Positions 42,301 through 44,897 of a stretch of 44,897 nucleotides of DNA are shown one piece after another. Position 1 is the stretch's first letter; the number at the start of each line of letters is the position of its first letter. Both the position numbers and the translations under genes were made by a program. Origin of the DNA: Liolophura sinensis (lineage: Eukaryota > Mollusca > Polyplacophora > Chitonida > Chitonidae); NCBI RefSeq assembly GCF_032854445.1, contig NW_027018301.1, positions 1-44,897 on the forward strand, written 5' to 3'. The notes under the pieces are model-generated. The model saw only the letters and a list, made by a program, of their open reading frames with translations, was not told where the DNA came from and made no database searches.

Positions 42301-44897
42301 ATACAAGTATGCGGTGCAGAAAACCAAACTTAATCCCCGGGACACAAAAGATTTACTCTCTCCAGCGTGAGATAGTTTCTGTGTATAGGGAAGGGGATCA
42401 GGTGGAAGAGATAGGCTGATCTGCATCGGGCGAAAAGCGTGGGATCAAACCATCACTCGAAAGATGTGTTTTCTGTGGAGGAAGGGCGTATTTCCCAAAT
42501 GAACTGTTCAACTCCTATTTCAATATATCCAGATCTTAAATGCCAAAACAGCAATTATATGCCCTCCTCGTTTCATTATATTGAAAATACAAAAAACAAC
42601 ACGACACTATGAAATGCCTTAAATATTTTAACAGAAGTTGATAAAATCGGATGCATGAATGGGCGAATCATTACTGTTGAATGCGACGATATCGATAATG
42701 CGAGAAGAATTGTTCCTGTATGATTTATGGCTAGCAAACAAAGATATTGGTGTTACTTCCTTTGATGATTTCTGTCTCGTTTTATTTAAAATTATCTTTA
42801 AGACATTAATACCAAACCTGCTAAATTATATGAAGACATTCAGAAAGCGACAGGAAGATACTGTTTGGTAGAAGCAATGTCGTATAAGGTCCTGCAAGAT
42901 AAACTGGCGAACAGTCAATAATTGCATGTTTTCAACGCAACGGTCTGCACAAACAACTAAAGGGTTAACGTTTTACATTCAGCGAGAAGTTAAAACAAAT
43001 TCTAGCAAATAGGACAATTCTCAATGATGATAGAAAGGGAATGCTCTAGGCAAATTAATTATATCAGTATCCAAATTGTGTACCGTGTAAGTTATCGTTT
43101 GTCGTTAATCAAAACCTGTATATCAGCTGGACTTTGATTGTAACTGTTTATATATCCAACGTGGTGATCTAATTCAGCACAATGAATATACAATCCTTAG
43201 TCGCGGGTTAAGCGGAATTAGACATAATCTTGAAGCAGAGTGCCCCAGATTGTGAACACCGCTCCCACATTTTCTGATATTTATTTATGGTTGGTAGGGG
43301 GGGGAGCGGTCGGAGAGGATTTTCTTATAAGATAACTTTTCTCACCGTGAAATTTAAGAAAATTTGCGCTTAATGGAATATGACGTTGACTGAAATCGTC
43401 ACACAACACACATGAACTAACAGGCCGTATGCAGGTTCTATGGGCATGTAACTATGAAAGAAATTATAATATACGGCGTTAAAATGGACCCTATTCGTTT
43501 TATTGTAAAGTCGGCGTGACAGGAAATCGGGGGGGGGGGGGGATACACAAATACGTAAAGCAGGTAAGATGTACCATTTGGAGAGTCTGTAGTTTCATTT
43601 AAATACAGCGAAGGTGAGTATATATCTTTCTCAGTCTTTGCTATACAGAGATTGTTTAAAGCTAGCAAATCATCAGCATACCGTCGCTAAATTTGTATTA
43701 GGATGAGATTGGTATTACGATTACGATTTAAGCCTGGTTTAACAATTATTCACTTGTGAACAGCTGGCCCCTGCACATAGTCGTATTCATGCTAAGATAT
43801 TGTATCGTATTCACATAGTTCAAATGCCGTGCTATAGGTGGCCCTATACATGCTTTACTGTCATCTCCCAGGATAGTATGTCTCGAAACAGAAATTCGGA
43901 TACCAGCTGTCAGCCAGTATGCACATTCCAGGCCAATAATCGCCCGTTCAGTTCCCATAACGACGTTTAACACAAACCACCAAAGAACTAAGGAAGTGCA
44001 TGAAGTACGAAATTAGGACGAATTCATGTAAAGAGAAGCAGTCAGTACTTTTCTGTGATGTTGGAAATGCAAAAGGTTTGTTGTAGGCGAATGTGAAATC
44101 AGAATTCAAATCGTATACCATGCTAGAAGTAAAGAGGACACTGTCAATGGACCAATTATTTCAAATAGCAGGTATAAAGTGGAGGCTCCTCTACAAAACA
44201 CATACTTGTATACGTCCTTAACAATGCTGAAAATATGGAACTCGATTTGTAGCAAATGTTATACAAACATTTACCTAAAACACTAACAATCAAGACATGC
44301 TTTGTCTGAAACGGCAGGTAAATAGGCAAGCATGGGGAATGAACATATTTGCTCAATGTGTTGTTTCATTAAGCCGTCGTTATATCAAAGTTTATTGTTA
44401 AGAATATGGCCTACGTAATAATGACTGTAATGCCCAGCGTAAAATCGACAATTTGTCAAAGTTCACAATCCTTGAGTCAAATTTAAAAATTGCTAATCGT
44501 TATACAAAATGTTCTGTAATTTGACGAATTCCTCACCCATGTACGGTTATGACAAGGAAAGACTTACACTTCCACCATTTTGACAAGAAAACCGATGGAA
44601 ACTGAAAAGCACTAGGTTTCCTGATCTTCTTGCGAAGGATTTTGATCCCAGAGACGACTGGCAACTGACATGATCATGACAGACAAACTAACATGTTCTG
44701 GCTACAAGCTCAGCTAAACTGTGGCTTGTCTCGCACACATGAACAGTTAGAATAAAGATGACTGAGGAAAATTGACAAGAGGCCATATTTCACCCCGCTC
44801 CGTGTGCCCATTTGCCAGGTATCACACTGTCATCGCTGCTCTGGTTTCAACCTCTATTATGTGCGTATTTAATTATATTTTGAAGGGACTGAGATCC
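39331..44897. other. Unassigned intergenic sequence
   Basis: About 5.6 kb with no gene I can support. It contains an A-rich tract (41622-41648), a segment with repeated TTCTGTTAA-type motifs (41640-41860) and a G run (43529-43541). A 20-bp sequence (43973-43992) is also found at 30821-30840. Short ORFs such as 41088-41345 and 43746-43973 lack recognisable domains. Confidence 0.5.

Overview
The window is animal nuclear DNA, most probably from a marine mollusc or a related lophotrochozoan. The reasons are a casein kinase I alpha gene, two families of tRNA-derived SINEs whose 3' tails resemble repeats I associate with molluscan genomes (from memory, not searched), a degraded Ty3/gypsy-type LTR retrotransposon, a Tc1/mariner deletion derivative, and many minisatellites. 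There are no prokaryotic operons, rRNA genes or CRISPR arrays. Genes are sparse, and most of the window is intergenic or intronic repeat sequence.

Layout from left to right: 1-5.8 kb holds SINE-A copies and a ~160-bp satellite array interrupted by a complete SINE-B with a perfect 13-bp target duplication. 5.86-9.1 kb is the one clear, intact gene, an intronless casein kinase I alpha (326 aa) with a TATA-less type promoter and a long AT-rich 3' region. 9.1-14.8 kb holds degenerate repeats, SINE-A copies and one doubtful exon. 14.8-20.3 kb holds a SINE-B nested in another SINE-B, then a 4.9-kb LTR retrotransposon on the minus strand with two ~235-bp LTRs and a broken gag-pol. 20.4-26 kb carries a SINE-A and two large minisatellites (48-bp and 28-bp units). 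A cluster of E-box and CRE palindromes lies at 26.2-26.4 kb.

27.8-32.6 kb contains a split minus-strand gene that open-reading-frame inspection alone would miss. Five exons have consensus splice sites, all four junctions are phase-compatible, and the last exon has a stop codon followed 46 nt later by AATAAA. The partial product (229 aa) has ten cysteines and an internally repeated helical-looking motif; I do not recognise the family. Three of its four introns each contain a different minisatellite, and one array runs into a splice acceptor. The 5' end of the gene was not found.

34.7-36.2 kb is a ~50-bp tandem array into which a 730-bp Tc1/mariner derivative (intact DNA-binding-domain-only ORF, TA duplication, 25-bp inverted repeats) and a pair of oppositely oriented SINE-A copies have inserted. 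37.8-38.6 kb is a 45/90-bp minisatellite. 39.1 kb has a last SINE-A copy, and 39.3-44.9 kb has nothing I can assign. The two genes have no visible functional link.
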